Source: Urechis unicinctus (Eukaryota; Annelida; Polychaeta; Xenopneusta; Urechidae). From it: a stretch of 64,000 nt of DNA. The stretch is taken from assembly GCA_034190875.2 (NCBI GenBank), contig CM067348.1, forward strand, positions 29,229,986 through 29,293,985, read 5' to 3'. The translations under genes were made by a program, and so were the position numbers. The notes under the pieces are model-generated. The model ran no database searches and had not been told where the DNA came from. It worked only from the letters and a program-made list of their open reading frames with translations. Shown here in pieces: positions 16,097 to 31,829 of this stretch (position 1 is its first letter; every line of letters begins with the position of its first letter).

Positions 16097-16211
16097 TATA
16101 TATATTAATTTAAGTACATTTAAATATATATATATATATATATATGTGCATGTGTGTACGTATATATAAATATTTATTTATATATATATGTATTTATATA
16201 ATGTATTTGTT
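15214..16211. repeat. Tandem duplication, left copy (998 bp)
   Basis: Starts at 'ggtttcggaatatcttttga' within the candidate exon and ends at 'atgtatttgtt'. About 330 bases of non-simple sequence (to about 15545) are followed by a TA-rich stretch with marker islands such as 'ccattgacatgatatata', 'cattctgatatatgcata' and 'taatttaagtacattta'. All markers recur in order in the right copy. The unique part is about 95% identical between copies by eye; length differences lie mainly in the TA tracts. Confidence 0.97.
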
Positions 16212-16544
16212 GGTTTCGGAATATCTTTTGATCTGAAAAGAAAAATGGGTTTTTTTTATGTCTCAAAATAGTTGTTTTTTTGGCTAAGTTCAAAAATAGT
16301 TGGTTTTGTACGTGTCTTTTATACACACACTATTTTGGAACACCCATTTGGTTAAACAAATAAATAAGTTTAATAAAACAATGCAAATCAAAAATACGTT
16401 TACGAAACCGACATATGTCACTGACAGACCAACAGCAAACAAGAAATGATCATCATAATGAATATATGTTTTGTCGTCGCCTCAAATGTCCCGAAATGTT
16501 TGTTTTTTTGCAACATGTCCATAATAGTCGCATTCGTATGTATA

Positions 16545-16587
<43 letters not shown>

Positions 16588-16790
16588 TTATAAATATATA
16601 TATATATACATTTATATAAATATATATACATATATATATATATATAAATTAAATTTTACATATATTCCAACATATATATAAATATATATATATAAGTATA
16701 TATGTATATTTATATATATATGTACATGATATATATAAACATATATATATATCCATTGACATGATATATATTTAAACATATGAATAAATG

Positions 16791-16828
<38 letters not shown>

Positions 16829-17171
16829 TGTATATATATAAATATAAATATATATATATTTATTAGTAAATATATATATATATAAATATATATATATAAA
16901 TATATATGTATATAAATATATATTTATGTATATATGCATATATGTATATATACATATATAAACATATATACATTCTGATATATGCATATATAACTATCTA
17001 TATATATGTATATATATACATATATATATATAACTATATATATATATATATATATGCATATATATATTAATTTAAGTACATTTAAATATATATATATATA
17101 TATGTGCATGTGTGTACGTATATATAAATATTTATTTATATATATATATATATTTATATAATGTATTTGTT
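16212..17171. repeat. Tandem duplication, right copy (960 bp)
   Basis: Same markers as the left copy. The junction shows three bases of overlap ('gtt' in 'tttgttggtttcgg'), as expected from end joining or slipped replication. In the minus direction this copy preserves 'cccatttttcttttcag', a good 3' splice acceptor, which the left copy lacks. A minus-strand frame just upstream (codons at about 16540-16420, starting '[18 protein letters not shown]') is identical in both copies except for one silent change. Confidence 0.97.
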
Positions 17172-20100
17172 CTGTATATGGTTTATCAAATCGCAATCAC
17201 AGCAAAACGTACATATATCATTAATTGCTGCTTTCACAGATAAGAACCCCGCAGACCTATGACCTGCATTCAGCCATAGACAGGGATTATTGGAGTATTA
17301 TAGACTCTGCTTTATTCACTTATGTAGCGAATATTAAAATAGGTGCTTGTGACGCAACACTAAAACACTAGTAATTAGAAAAAGTATTCAGGTCGAGATG
17401 ATTTGTACAAAAAATTGCCGCGTTTTGATGATATGACAGTGACTAAAGTAAACAGAGCATATTTATTGTTATGGAAATTATATTCATGATGTATGCAATT
17501 CGGCAAACATTAAGCTGTATTTCAAACATTCGCCACATTTGAATTGAGTGATTTGAAATATATGTCATGCAATGTTATCGTTAAGGATATATACGCTGTT
17601 CTCGTTACAAACGCAATTGCTAATTTTATCTACTGCGCGAGCCATAAAATATGTATCCGCGAACAAAACAGCAGGCATCTTCTCGAACGGTTTCTAGCGT
17701 ATCAAACCGTCAATCATTATTTACATGCCCAGCATTACCCAAGGGCAGAAACTGTAGGACGACAAAACGCTCACATCCTAAGCGTTTTGATTTACTTCAT
17801 CCAACCCGTAGATTTGAATGTCCCGGTATCGGCCTCGTCTGCCTACTGCACGGTGTTAGGTGATTTATCAAAGATCGCTTATTGGATGTATGTAGATACG
17901 CATATAAAAGGAGCCATTATTAAATCGGAACGATCAAATGTGGCCTCCATGGAGAGTGGTTTATGCCTTTGTCTGAATCAATAGCTTTCAAGTTTCTAGC
18001 ACACTAGACCGTGTATCGAATGATATCTTAATGATGTAATTAGGTAGTTGCTTACATGATGTATGTGGTCTTAACTCTAAGGACCAAACTGCAGCTATTA
18101 CCCTCCTTATGAGACGATGCCAGCTATTGCGCTGTCGCAGCATGAGCTCCAAATCGCAATGAAAAGGTACAGCCAATGAAAAGGCCCAGCTTCTTTCAAT
18201 ATCCGTATTATTTACCCTCTAGTGTTCCTTCATTAATTACCAAACTGAATAGATTCTGTTGGCATCAAATGAATCGTAAAGGTCATTACATATACCTACA
18301 CCACACCATGCCAGTCTCCTCTCAAATCACAAAATAATCTATGCTCACATGTGTCGTTAAAAAGCTCGATGAGTTGTGCGTTATATTAGGAAGCGAGTAA
18401 TCAATGTTAGTATTGCCCTATAATAAACTTGGAAAACACTATCGCATCCGACAATCTACGACGACTTGTTTGCTATCAAAGGGATGCCTATTCCTAGTGT
18501 GGTGAAGCGAGACACTATGGTTTGTGGTAATATATCCTAATTATGACACACCACGTAGAGGTGTCCCCTAGATCAGGGTCTTTGTGTTGCAACATAAACA
18601 GTTTTTTCTCCAAGCACACCGACTGGCGTTGTAAATATCTCATTGTAATTCGAACAAGAGCAGAAGCTGTTGGTGTCATTTTCAAGAAGTTGCGTGAGGC
18701 TTGAATTCACATTAACATGACACCCACTTCAGCGTTTATGCAGCTCTAACAGTCGTTCCAAGGTAAAATGATACTTTAATACCGTGCCAAATGCAACGAC
18801 TCTGCTTGGACATTATTGAAACTGCGCAATAAATTAGATGTTGAAGAAAATATGCATATACAATAATTAAAAGAATAAGCTTCTTTGGTTATCGACAGCA
18901 CGAATTGTTTTTTGCTGAAAACCCTGATGGTTATTTTTCCATTAGCGTTTTGCTACTAGGATGATACAATATTGTTTTCATATCTTATTAGGCTGTCATT
19001 TCTCAATTACCCATTCCACTCTCAAAACGTTTGATATTTAGATTATCGTTGGCGCATTGTCCTGTTATTAGCGTCAGGAATAACGACCAATTAAAGACCC
19101 AAATATTGATCGAAGGTGATCACGAAACCGTGTTTAGATAATATTCCCAGCTATCAAAGCCCGAACCCGTGATATGGAAAATTTGATAGTCTCGCGAGTT
19201 CGGCAAAGCATAAACTTGTTTTTCAGCTCCTCTCTGCGAGGTGAGGGGCATAAATGCCAACAACGCCGTAATCAATTAAACTTAGGACTACATCTCCCTC
19301 CCACCACCAGCGCACGCTCCCTGTGACCTGTATTGCTTCTCAGTGGCACTTGTATAAGCATGCTTATTAAGATGAAATGTCCTATAAGCTGAATGTACGG
19401 AGCCAATGATACATTATCGTCATTGCGGACCTAATCACTGTAATAAATCTTTGGTCATATGTTACCGAGAGATTCCAAATTATTGTCTCGAGTGCCATCT
19501 ACATCCATAGTTAACTACAGTCGCCAACCATTACTGTGAGCGGTGTCTTTCGAAGACAACCGATTCATAGATGGAGCAATAGCCGAGACACCAACCAGTA
19601 TATTCATATCATGACCGCAGTGTGAAACCCTTGACACACGAATAATACGAGTTTGCAACTAGGATTATAGAACGCTGATATAATTGGCACCACTTGCTAA
19701 GGAAAATATGTACGTTGACATTGCCTCTGCACAAGCGCTGAATGAAGTCCAGTATATTCTTACATTAAGAACCGTTATTGTAATTCCGTGATTTGGCAGC
19801 CCTATCAGAAAGTAAATATATGGCATAAATGACTTACCGCTTGAAGTATTCATATATCAAGGGTCGTACTGGACTGTTTTATATGCATTTATCTGCTGTA
19901 AAGTGAGGCGTTATTGTATTCGAGAGAACGAGGATAAGAGCGGTCTCATTGTCTGCAATTTGACTTGTCATTGAATACTTTTCTAATTTTATTTGCACAC
20001 CCAGATTATGCAACGGAAAATTCATAACGCAAAATACCAAATAAGGTCACGTTTGTGATTTATCAGAATACAGAGCTCATCTCTTCTCATCCAGAATTCG

Positions 20101-22379
20101 TAAGGATGACAGTATCAGCTTAATCCTTCTGTGCGTACCAAACCCATGTGCTTGAGGGCGGACATAAACCATTTTGTCGTTAATAACTAAAAGTTCATTA
20201 CATGTCGATATATTGTCAAGGTATTTGTGTCCTTATTCATTTTTACTTGATTATGCTCCGATATATAGGCGAATTAATCACAATATATACTGTGATGGAT
20301 TCATCAATTGCTCCTCCGTAGCCTGTCGCGATGTACAAATGGTCCTTATCAACTAATTATAAAGCTGATAATCACATTGCATTATGGGCCGAGAATGCGA
20401 CGTACGATGGTCTTTAGTAAGCTCTTCAATTTTAACTGGAATTTAAACGTAATGCTCAGGTGTTCCAACATTCAAATATATTAAAAATTGCCAGGACTTG
20501 TGTTCAAATTATATGTCATATACACCAAAATGAATCCTGGGAGCATACAAATTATTCATTACATGCGGATTTATTCTCGGTACGTGCTGCATTGCGATAG
20601 TTAAAAATGCTCCCTCGGCCTCAAAATGCAGTCACTGTGTTAGCCCATCATCTCAAACTCAAAGCATCAATTACGGCTGATATATCTAATATATAGTATG
20701 GCCTGTTCCTCGTTATAGCTGTACTTCAGTCTCACACCTCGTCACTCATGTCCACTTTGGGGTTAATTGCACAATGAGCAAGAATAACGGATCAAAGAGT
20801 ACAATGTGGCAAAATATCATTAAAAGGCATCGACTTGCGATATAGCAGGGCATTTAAAGACGAATTGGTCATTCCTCGCCGACGTAAATGAATCCGTTGA
20901 GTCATTACATTGAAGGAGTTTGTATGGCGCGTCTGATAGGCAACACGTAGTAAACACAAGTCCTTATTGGTAAAAAGCGTAAACTATGAGTCAATCATTA
21001 ACTTAACATGTGCAAATGAACAATATTACCATGATGACAGCAATAATGCAAGCAAATCTCAATCATAAAGTGACGGGCTGAATAGATATCCGCGTTAGAA
21101 GCGCAGCTCCTGAATAAGTGGCAGCATTCAAACCAGACACTTGATGTCTGCTGAAAGCATTATGTTTTTGCAAATGTATTTACAGAATGTATGTGCACAT
21201 AAAGTGTGTCCGACTATTAAATCAGTGATTTTACGTGTCTCGTCAACATGTGTATTGATGAAAGGCAATGACAAGACTGTGAAGCATGCCTCGTATGTAC
21301 TAATACAAATTTCGATCCAAAGAAACGTGTAAGATATAAATAAAACAGATCAGGGTTCTTACGTTCTGATTCGCCTTCTGAAATGTTGCATGGACGGATG
21401 CTTACACCAAAATACTTTCTCAATGATATGGAGATGTTGGCAGTGAACATTTGACTGTTGATCAGACAACAATAAATAAATGCTGGTTTTGTCTACGACA
21501 GTAATTTGTGGTTGACGAATTGCTCCATGCTTTGTCGCCTTGTCGTCGAATCAGTACCAATTACTCAAACAGCGTTCGAGGGCGTGAGGAAGATTACAGT
21601 TTGTAGCAGAATCTGATTAAGGTGCCTGTAATGGGCATACAATATACCGGATGCAACAGCGATAGAAAACCACTTACTCTTTCAGACCTCTCATATATAT
21701 GTCGTGTATTGTATGCTAAAATGTGGTTGCATATGTAGCAATAAACACTGGTCAAGTGCTTGGAACGGTAAATAACCCGACAAAATTGTATGCAATTCTT
21801 TGCCAATAATATTAACAACTCATTAAGACTTGACTTGTTATTGCCGCTAATCTGTATTATAATCGTGCGTTTTCATGAAACAGATTTACCTACATCCTCC
21901 AATATATCCTCAAGTTATCGATGCTAATAACATTAAAATGATTTTCATTATAATCCATATCAGTACTTTATGGTGTAAAAATATCACTCGCTCTTGGAAG
22001 ATGTGAGAGCGATGATTCATCGAAGACATCCAAAGTAAAATAGCACAATATATCGGCTGAAAATAACTTTCCGTGTAGTGAACGCTCTTCCATAAGGGCT
22101 AGACTAGGTACAGCACAATCTTGCCTGATCATTTATTAATAAAGTACAATGCGTAAACATGTATTAAAACAGATTCGATAATTAAAGTTGACATTAATGG
22201 CCCCAGTCACACAGTGCAGGGTTCAAGAAAAACTGACAGTTGTGCACGTGTCTCCAGAAAAAATGGTGAAAAACCACAGCAACACAATTTCTGTTTAATT
22301 TTGCATACGACAACAATTTATTGCGATAAACTGATACACGCCGTAATGCCCCTGTTGATTCTTAAAGGTAAAGGCAACG
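17172..22379. other. Intergenic, nothing firmly recognised
   Basis: 5.2 kb without a convincing gene. The longest frame is on the plus strand at 17544-17984 (146 codons from TTG, 140 from the ATG at 17562). It contains no known motif and runs of this length are expected about once by chance here. A frame open from 22181 to 22405 ends in a donor-like 'aaaggtaaag' next to the big AT block. Confidence 0.45.
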
Positions 22380-25248
<2,869 letters not shown>

Positions 25249-25329
25249 ATGCAGTTAATTTTCTTAAAATTATGCGATTACCGCATGTGATTGGATAAAC
25301 GGACGAGATATATAGTGAATTAATAACGA

Positions 25330-26200
25330 AGCTGCTTTTATGTCGGTTAGCTGTTGATTGCACAAGAATGCCTTAGCTAAACAGAGCGAATCGTCTTTCT
25401 TCACATGGACATCATCAGCTGTGGTAGCCGTTTGCAGAATCAATGAGCAACCTGGTCCGAAGCCACTACCAGCATCTAAATGGCGGATGTTAATCACGTC
25501 AAATGATCGGTGAGGCCCGTGAAGGGAAGATGAAATAAAAATTGACAAAAACAAGCATGATTACTTGCCGACTTATGATTTGCTTCCGATCCAATATGTA
25601 CCCGTAGCTTTACTACCTGTTCTGAATATCTACCGTGCCAAACAAAATAACATTGATTTTGCCAAGAGAAGGGAAGATTACACATGCGTCGGCATGTCTC
25701 AATCATATTTTACTTAGATTCATGTTGAAAGTGATGTGCTTGTAGTGATAACAAATCAACAGTCGTCGCCTTGCTTTGGCTACGCGTGCTATTCTATCAG
25801 CTTTAAAATCTCCTGCTGAAAATAGCATTAGCGAGTGATTTCATTCAGTAATTAAACCGTCGCGCTATAACATAATCTGTCAATGGTAGGGAGGGACAAA
25901 TGCTACGAACAACTTGATATTAACTTCGTATGATATATATTAATCACATATGTTATTAATGTTGTACTGATCGGGCCCGTGAATACGGTAAAAGGAAATG
26001 AAATACAAATGTATAACGTGGTTCGTTCTTACGATTGCTGTCCTATTGAGTGCTAAATTCGGTAGATGTCCATGTGACTGAAAACGCAACAACTAACGGA
26101 TGAATATCTTTGCGTTCGTTGCGAAAACAATGGCTACTAAGATATTATTTTGGTTCCCTTTACTGCATTGTAAAATAAAAATGACATCATGTAATTACAA
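25330..26200 (+). repeat. LR1 dispersed repeat, copy a (partial)
   Basis: Positions 25347-25560 align with 41757-41975, 53280-53340 (part) and 55524-55735. Anchors are 'gttagctgtt-attgcacaa', 'aaacagagcgaat', 'catcagc-g-tgtg', 'aaatggc-gatgt' and 'aaaacaagcatg'. Positions 25970-26200 align with 56290-56550 ('gaaatgaaatacaaatgt', 'ggttcgt-cttacgattg', 'tggttccctttt'). Identity is about 70% with indels. The copy begins shortly after the compound microsatellite. Confidence 0.75.
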
Positions 26201-27079
26201 ATAGGGTCCCCGATCACAATTAAGCTAATTTTTGCAAGCAATAAAAAAGGTTTCGATTACAGGGTGCTTTCTCGCGTCAAATATTTATCATGATGCGCCC
26301 ATGATCGGATGACCCGTTTGAACTTCTCCTTTTGTACCACAACTAAGAACGGCAATATAGTCTGCAAAGCTGGATATAAATTGCAAACAGTATTATACCG
26401 ATATTACTGACGAATGTTATCTTTGACTGTACCAAATAAAATTGGCAGTGTATTGCAAACTACTTTTTGCATACTTACTGCCAGCGTGCGTCTTTATTTA
26501 TTAATGGACTCATTTATCCAACCGGCATAGCCCTTATTTTAGTGACAGCCTTACCGTGGTACAACGTAGTTGCATCTATTTGTTGTTGGGAAATGGGATC
26601 GATTTCACCACAGGCCGCGAGGCGAACAAAGTTTGCGATTTGAAGTGATTTAAATAATGTTGATTAGCTGAGTGTGCGTCATATTCAAAGTTATATTAAA
26701 CCTCGCTCCATTACCTAATAATGGTATGGTCTATTGGAACCAACCAGTGATAAGATAACAATAGCAGGGAATTAATTTAATAATCGAAACATATATTGCA
26801 CATCATATATTGTCAGTTGCCAGAATAGTAAGCCGACAAAAATATCACCGCTATATAACAGCAATATTTATGCTACAGTTTTGTATTGATTATGACCGGT
26901 AGCGTACGATTACTTTTGTCAGCAACTTTAGCGGCTTTTAAAGTCACACTCTTTCATTACACTACCCAACACTTTGCCTAAGCATAAATTCCTTTACACT
27001 TCACTGTGTGCAAGTACAACCCCAACAACAAGAAAATAATAGCTAATGAGATATTATACTCAGAGCAAAAGACGTATAC
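26201..27079. other. Intergenic, possibly further LR1 sequence
   Basis: A weak resemblance of 26925-26960 to 57465-57500 ('gcggctttta') hints that the repeat continues, but I cannot align it with confidence. No gene was recognised. Confidence 0.3.
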
Positions 27080-30060
27080 ATATGGCTATAGTTCTGTAGC
27101 AACCACAGACCAAAATGCGTATTCTCTGGGATGCGATTCACGTGGTGCTTAGCTCTCTCAGGCAATTTCAAGCACAAGATAGTTGCACAAGGGCGTTAGT
27201 TTGCCTAATGGAGCAAGGCTGATTGGTTTCTCTTCTGTTGTTGCGTTGAGATGAAAGACAAGTTGAAGCTCACATCTGATGGCCCCAGATAGCAATAAAC
27301 GTCTGTGAGTTTTGCTGAGTACGTTATTAGAATATAAAACACTTACAATCTTACTGATTCATTCAAAAACTTGAACGCCCACACGCGTAACAATAGACTA
27401 CGCAATTGGATTGTCGACTCTGTTTGCCCGTCCACGGAAACTGTTTTATGACGTTTCAACTTTATTTATCGACTGCATGTAATATATCAGTCACCATGTT
27501 AAAACTCGTCTTATCAACTCACGTGCGCATATTGCGTGGAATATATTCGCGCTGTATCAGCGTACGGTCTTATTTGTGGGGACTGAATAGTGAATCGAAG
27601 AAATAGTTGTTTTATGATGTGCGCTGTATAATATAATGTTGATGATTGCGTATGCGTAACACATACCACAAATACAAGCTTTTCAACGATTGTTGAATAA
27701 GAAACCGTAAAACATGTTCACACATAAATGTCAATGACACTTTTGCCCTACGAAACGACTTTTTACCTGTCAATACTGTTAAGTGTGATAATTGCGCATT
27801 ACAGGTCAGCGCCGAGCAACCATCCGTTATTTGTTTTACTACACAAAAGGACACTGAACGCTAACCAGTAGATAACCTGGTTAAGTGTGGCATTAATGCG
27901 GTCGCGTGTGAACTTTTATCATGCAAAACCCCAAATGACAAGTTGATTGTGAGGTTACCTGCGACAATATTCTCGAGAATTGCATCCATTAACTGCAATA
28001 ACGACGTCTTCTTTAGTTAATTAACAATAATACAATAAACCTCGTCCGTAATAAAGGACCAATACAACATGGGCTGAAATGAGCGATGATCCTGGATATT
28101 GTGGCTATTAACTGCATCATATGGAAGGCAAAATATTTTAGGAATAATGCAGGCGAGACGTGTATGCACCGTGCCCGGCAATTGACGTCATTCGTCAAAG
28201 ACATTTCAGTGACTGAAAATGCAAGTCGGGTAAGTCTTAAATCGCGTTGCTCATTTACAAACGATAATCTCTTGACCCCACTCTTCTAAACCTACGTGGC
28301 TCAAATCATTTCTAAGCCACTATCGGACTGAGCAGAATAGCAAATGTTCCTTTTTAAAACGCCAAGAAACGCTCATCAAGCTAGCAATCTCCAACCAGTG
28401 TGTTAGGCGGGAACATATGATAGCTGTTAGATATTACAGACCGGTACGTTGTTATTATGAAAAACCTGTAACTTGGGTGTCACAATATAATTTTGCGGGT
28501 CGACGGCGACTGGTCTAATACTATAGCTTTTATTACACCTGGAGCACTGGATATTTACAAGCAGATTTATATTGCGTAGTTAAGGGTCCATGCGTATAAG
28601 AGAGGCGCCAGTAAGACAAGCGCATTATTAGACAAAATGAAATGTTTTTGTCACAGTTACAGAGAGCAGACAGAATATTAATATCTGTTGAGGTGACAAA
28701 TATGCAGGATCGCCTTGATAGACTATTCTAAACTGGAATACATTGAGGTGCAGCTCGACCTGTTAAGTAAAGGGGTTTACGCTTTGTCATTGTATAAATA
28801 TAGGTGAGGGCTGCGCGTCTGTCCACACAGATTTGTATCATTCTCTGCAGTAGCGCATTGGGTCTGATAAAAAAAAGAATAGGAAAAGATTATAACCTAA
28901 TGCTTTTGTTAGTTTAGTGTGGCTAACTATATGTTTAAATCGAGGCGAAAATACTAACAGGCTTCTACTTGATAAATTCGTAAATTACTGATGCCATCGT
29001 CTTCACGTTATCAGTCGCACGTTATCCGAAATCGAGGATTTATTAACACCTGTTGTTGCGAATGATGCAAAATATAAAACACTGCTCCTTGATATGAAAT
29101 TAAGTACGAATCTTATCGTAGCAGTATGATTATAATGTACCTTACTACATCGCCCCCACTGATACCGCCTCATTATATAATACTATGTCTGCAATGTAAA
29201 CCAGGTGAAACGTCATGAAAGAGCAATCAGTTGCTCACAAAAATGGCTGTATTATCTTATGTAATGATGAACAGGCCTAAACATTCAGTACAGGAATCAG
29301 ATGTACGCATGAAAATTAATACTTCGTTTAATTCGCAAGGAGTATGACACCAACACAAGTTGGTTAGCCATTTACTAATCAGAACCAACGATCGAACTGA
29401 ATTTGATTATTAATTGACTTAATCCATTGCAAAACCTTTGCGCCTCTAATTGTTTTGACCTGATGGTTGTCGTAGTGTTTTCTTGTTATCCATAGACATG
29501 CACCTGTGCTTATAGTAAAGGATCAATGTAACACATAATGTTCAGAAATGCGTGTCCGTTAGTTCTACAAATTGGAATCACTGACATGAAAATGCATGAA
29601 TGAATACTCCTCGAACAAGCAATAGCCTCTGTTATTGCTCCTGTATTTCAAAAACCGCAAAACGGTATAATACTCAAGTCTCGGTATATGATGCAGCCAA
29701 CAGCATGCGCTGTCCGGCAGGCCATTACAGGGACACAAATGATCATTCGCAATGCAATGCTAAGCTAATAAGTACCATAACTATATGTATTTGAGGTCAA
29801 AGTTCGCCACACAATCATACATAGTTATGAGGGCGCTTATCGATGTGTGTACAATCCACAAATAGAGCTTCACTCGTTATTGATAAGAGTTGAACCTGCC
29901 AAAACGAGAATTCGATATACGGTTTGAATCTGTTTATTGCACAAAGGGCCATAATATGTCGATTGCCCAAAATTGCTAACGAAAGCATAATGGCGTGTTA
30001 CAGAATTCCATATCAGAATTCCAATTTGAGCATGACATAGTGATTCACGTAACATAGTGA
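27080..30060 (+). repeat. LR1 dispersed repeat, copy b
   Basis: Segments in order: 27080-27600 matches 35640-36440 (42 of 59 bases identical from 27425 against the homologous stretch near 36265); 27700-28260 matches 38630-39120; 28540-28910 matches 39420-39800 and in part 32840-33000; 29000-29100 matches 33075-33220; 29245-29560 matches 39840-40000 and 53665-53970; 29590-29790 matches 54160-54400; 29850-29990 matches 40900-41010 and 34170-34300. The region equivalent to 40420-40860 is missing here, so the copy has a deletion of about 0.6 kb. Short open frames do not persist between copies. Confidence 0.85.
29854..29881 (+). repeat. 28-base island fully conserved between LR1 copies
   Basis: Twenty-eight bases starting 'atccacaaatagagcttc' are identical to 40903-40930, while the flanks are only about 65-75% identical. 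Looser versions lie at about 54897 and 34170. Confidence 0.9.
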
Positions 30061-31829
30061 TTCATGAATAGAACACTTTGGAATGGACCACTACGTCATA
30101 GATCGGGTAAAATCAAGGATATTTCCTAATATTTTTCAGAGCGTTATCAGGAATATGGTTAACACCATATTGAATACATGTCTAATGGTGGTTCGTTATT
30201 ACAGTGGCACAGAACGCGATATTTCCCGAATATATAATGCAAGCAACGACATTGACGTTTTCTCTCCAGACAACTGCTTAGAACACTTCGCTACCCATGT
30301 TAACTACCTGTCTCGCAGAAGACGCATTTGGCACCATGTTGGGCCCTCAAACAACAGGGATAGCAAGGCATTTCGGCCTATTACTATGTGTTCGCCACTT
30401 CTTCGGGTACTATGAGCGACATCAGAGGTTTATTTGATCCGGGATGGGCTTTTTAAACCTTGTTTCCCGAGAAACAACATTCGAATACGAATGCAAACTA
30501 GAAGTGAGCCGAATGCTTTAATAGATACAGCTGCAGTTAATAGATATAGAAGATGTGACCTTGTAATAAAAGAAAGCAAACATACCTAAAAGGAAAGTAA
30601 AACTTTAGCACGTCAAAGCAGAGTGCAATTTTTTGCGGACACGCACAATAATGGATGAAATGAATATTTACTTATGGCCGTAATATTCAATAACCTATGG
30701 GTCAACATTACATGCATGGGTCGTGCATTGGTCTGATCAGGATATGCAGGTGTGAAATGTCGACAAGGAGTCAAATCTGGCAATACTTTTTGTTTTTGCC
30801 ACCAACAGTGAAAATATATTTTGATTAAACAATTTGTATGAAGTATCTTAGATTGCAGTTTGTGTGCGTCTTTAGTACATTGCCGCTAGGAAACCTGACA
30901 TACTTTTTGTATTGTGTGAAGTTAAGGGTTTGCTACCTACTATGACTTAATCATTGCAAAGCTTTTAGAAGGCAGATTTCTGGTTAGCTGTCCGTGTCCC
31001 ATGTGTAATTCAGCAAATTGCATGGTGCCGAAATGTGAAATTGCGATACCCAAAGGATATACATTCTACGTTATCCATTATCATAAACTGGTCCTTTTGT
31101 AGTTTTATGCAGACATCAGCATTCATCGTTAGGATTGCTACACAAGCTTTATAAGCTCCATTGATTGTCCAACAAGGATAAACTACCCACATCCGCAAAA
31201 TGATTTGGCTTATAAGTAAGCTTCACTACACTGGTCCTTATGCCGGTCGCAAATTGTTTCTGCCAAGGGCAGGAAAGATAAAACCCGCTAAAACGGCACC
31301 TACCACAGTAATCATCCACGTTACATGCAAGACATGAAACTATGATGACAATCTTAATATGCATTGCACAATTCATGTAATTGAGATAAAGTGTACATCA
31401 TTTCCAATCTCATTATGTTCAGACTCCGATAACAGACTGGCATTGCATCCTATTTGTAGTTATCGCTGATTGCTTCTTGGAAATACTCTAATTCCATTAC
31501 CCTTGTCACATCAAGTGTTTCTTCGGTTTAGATATCAATATCTACATACATGCAGTATATGAGGCAGTCATCCTTTTATAATCGTCAATAATCACGAAGT
31601 TTGTCCTTCGTGGATTGTCTAACATGTAATTATATTTCCAGCCATGAATTGTTAGCCCTAACATAATTGCTATATTCAGTACAAATTATTTTGGGTCAGT
31701 CACACTCTGCTTAAAACTAACAATTGACGGTTGAAACAATTTATGGATCTATATTTAATTTTAACCCTGCGCCTTAAATAATCACTACCGGTTAAAATAG
31801 GTCAAAAAGCCAATAATTTAATTCGGTGA
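30061..31829. other. Intergenic, nothing recognised
   Basis: Begins with a 13-base direct repeat 'acatagtgattca' (about 30037-30066). A 110-codon ATG frame (30083-30415, plus) is the best open frame. It is basic in its second half ('LSRRRRIWHH') but has no recognisable domain, and about this many frames of that length are expected by chance. Confidence 0.4.

Noticed and set aside
17544-17984. 146-codon plus-strand frame
   Set aside because: It starts with TTG (140 codons from the first ATG) and has no motif. With about 6.5% stops per codon, roughly one frame of this length is expected by chance in 64 kb counted over six frames.
30083-30415. 110-codon ATG frame with a basic cluster
   Set aside because: Several frames of this length are expected by chance, and there is no known domain.
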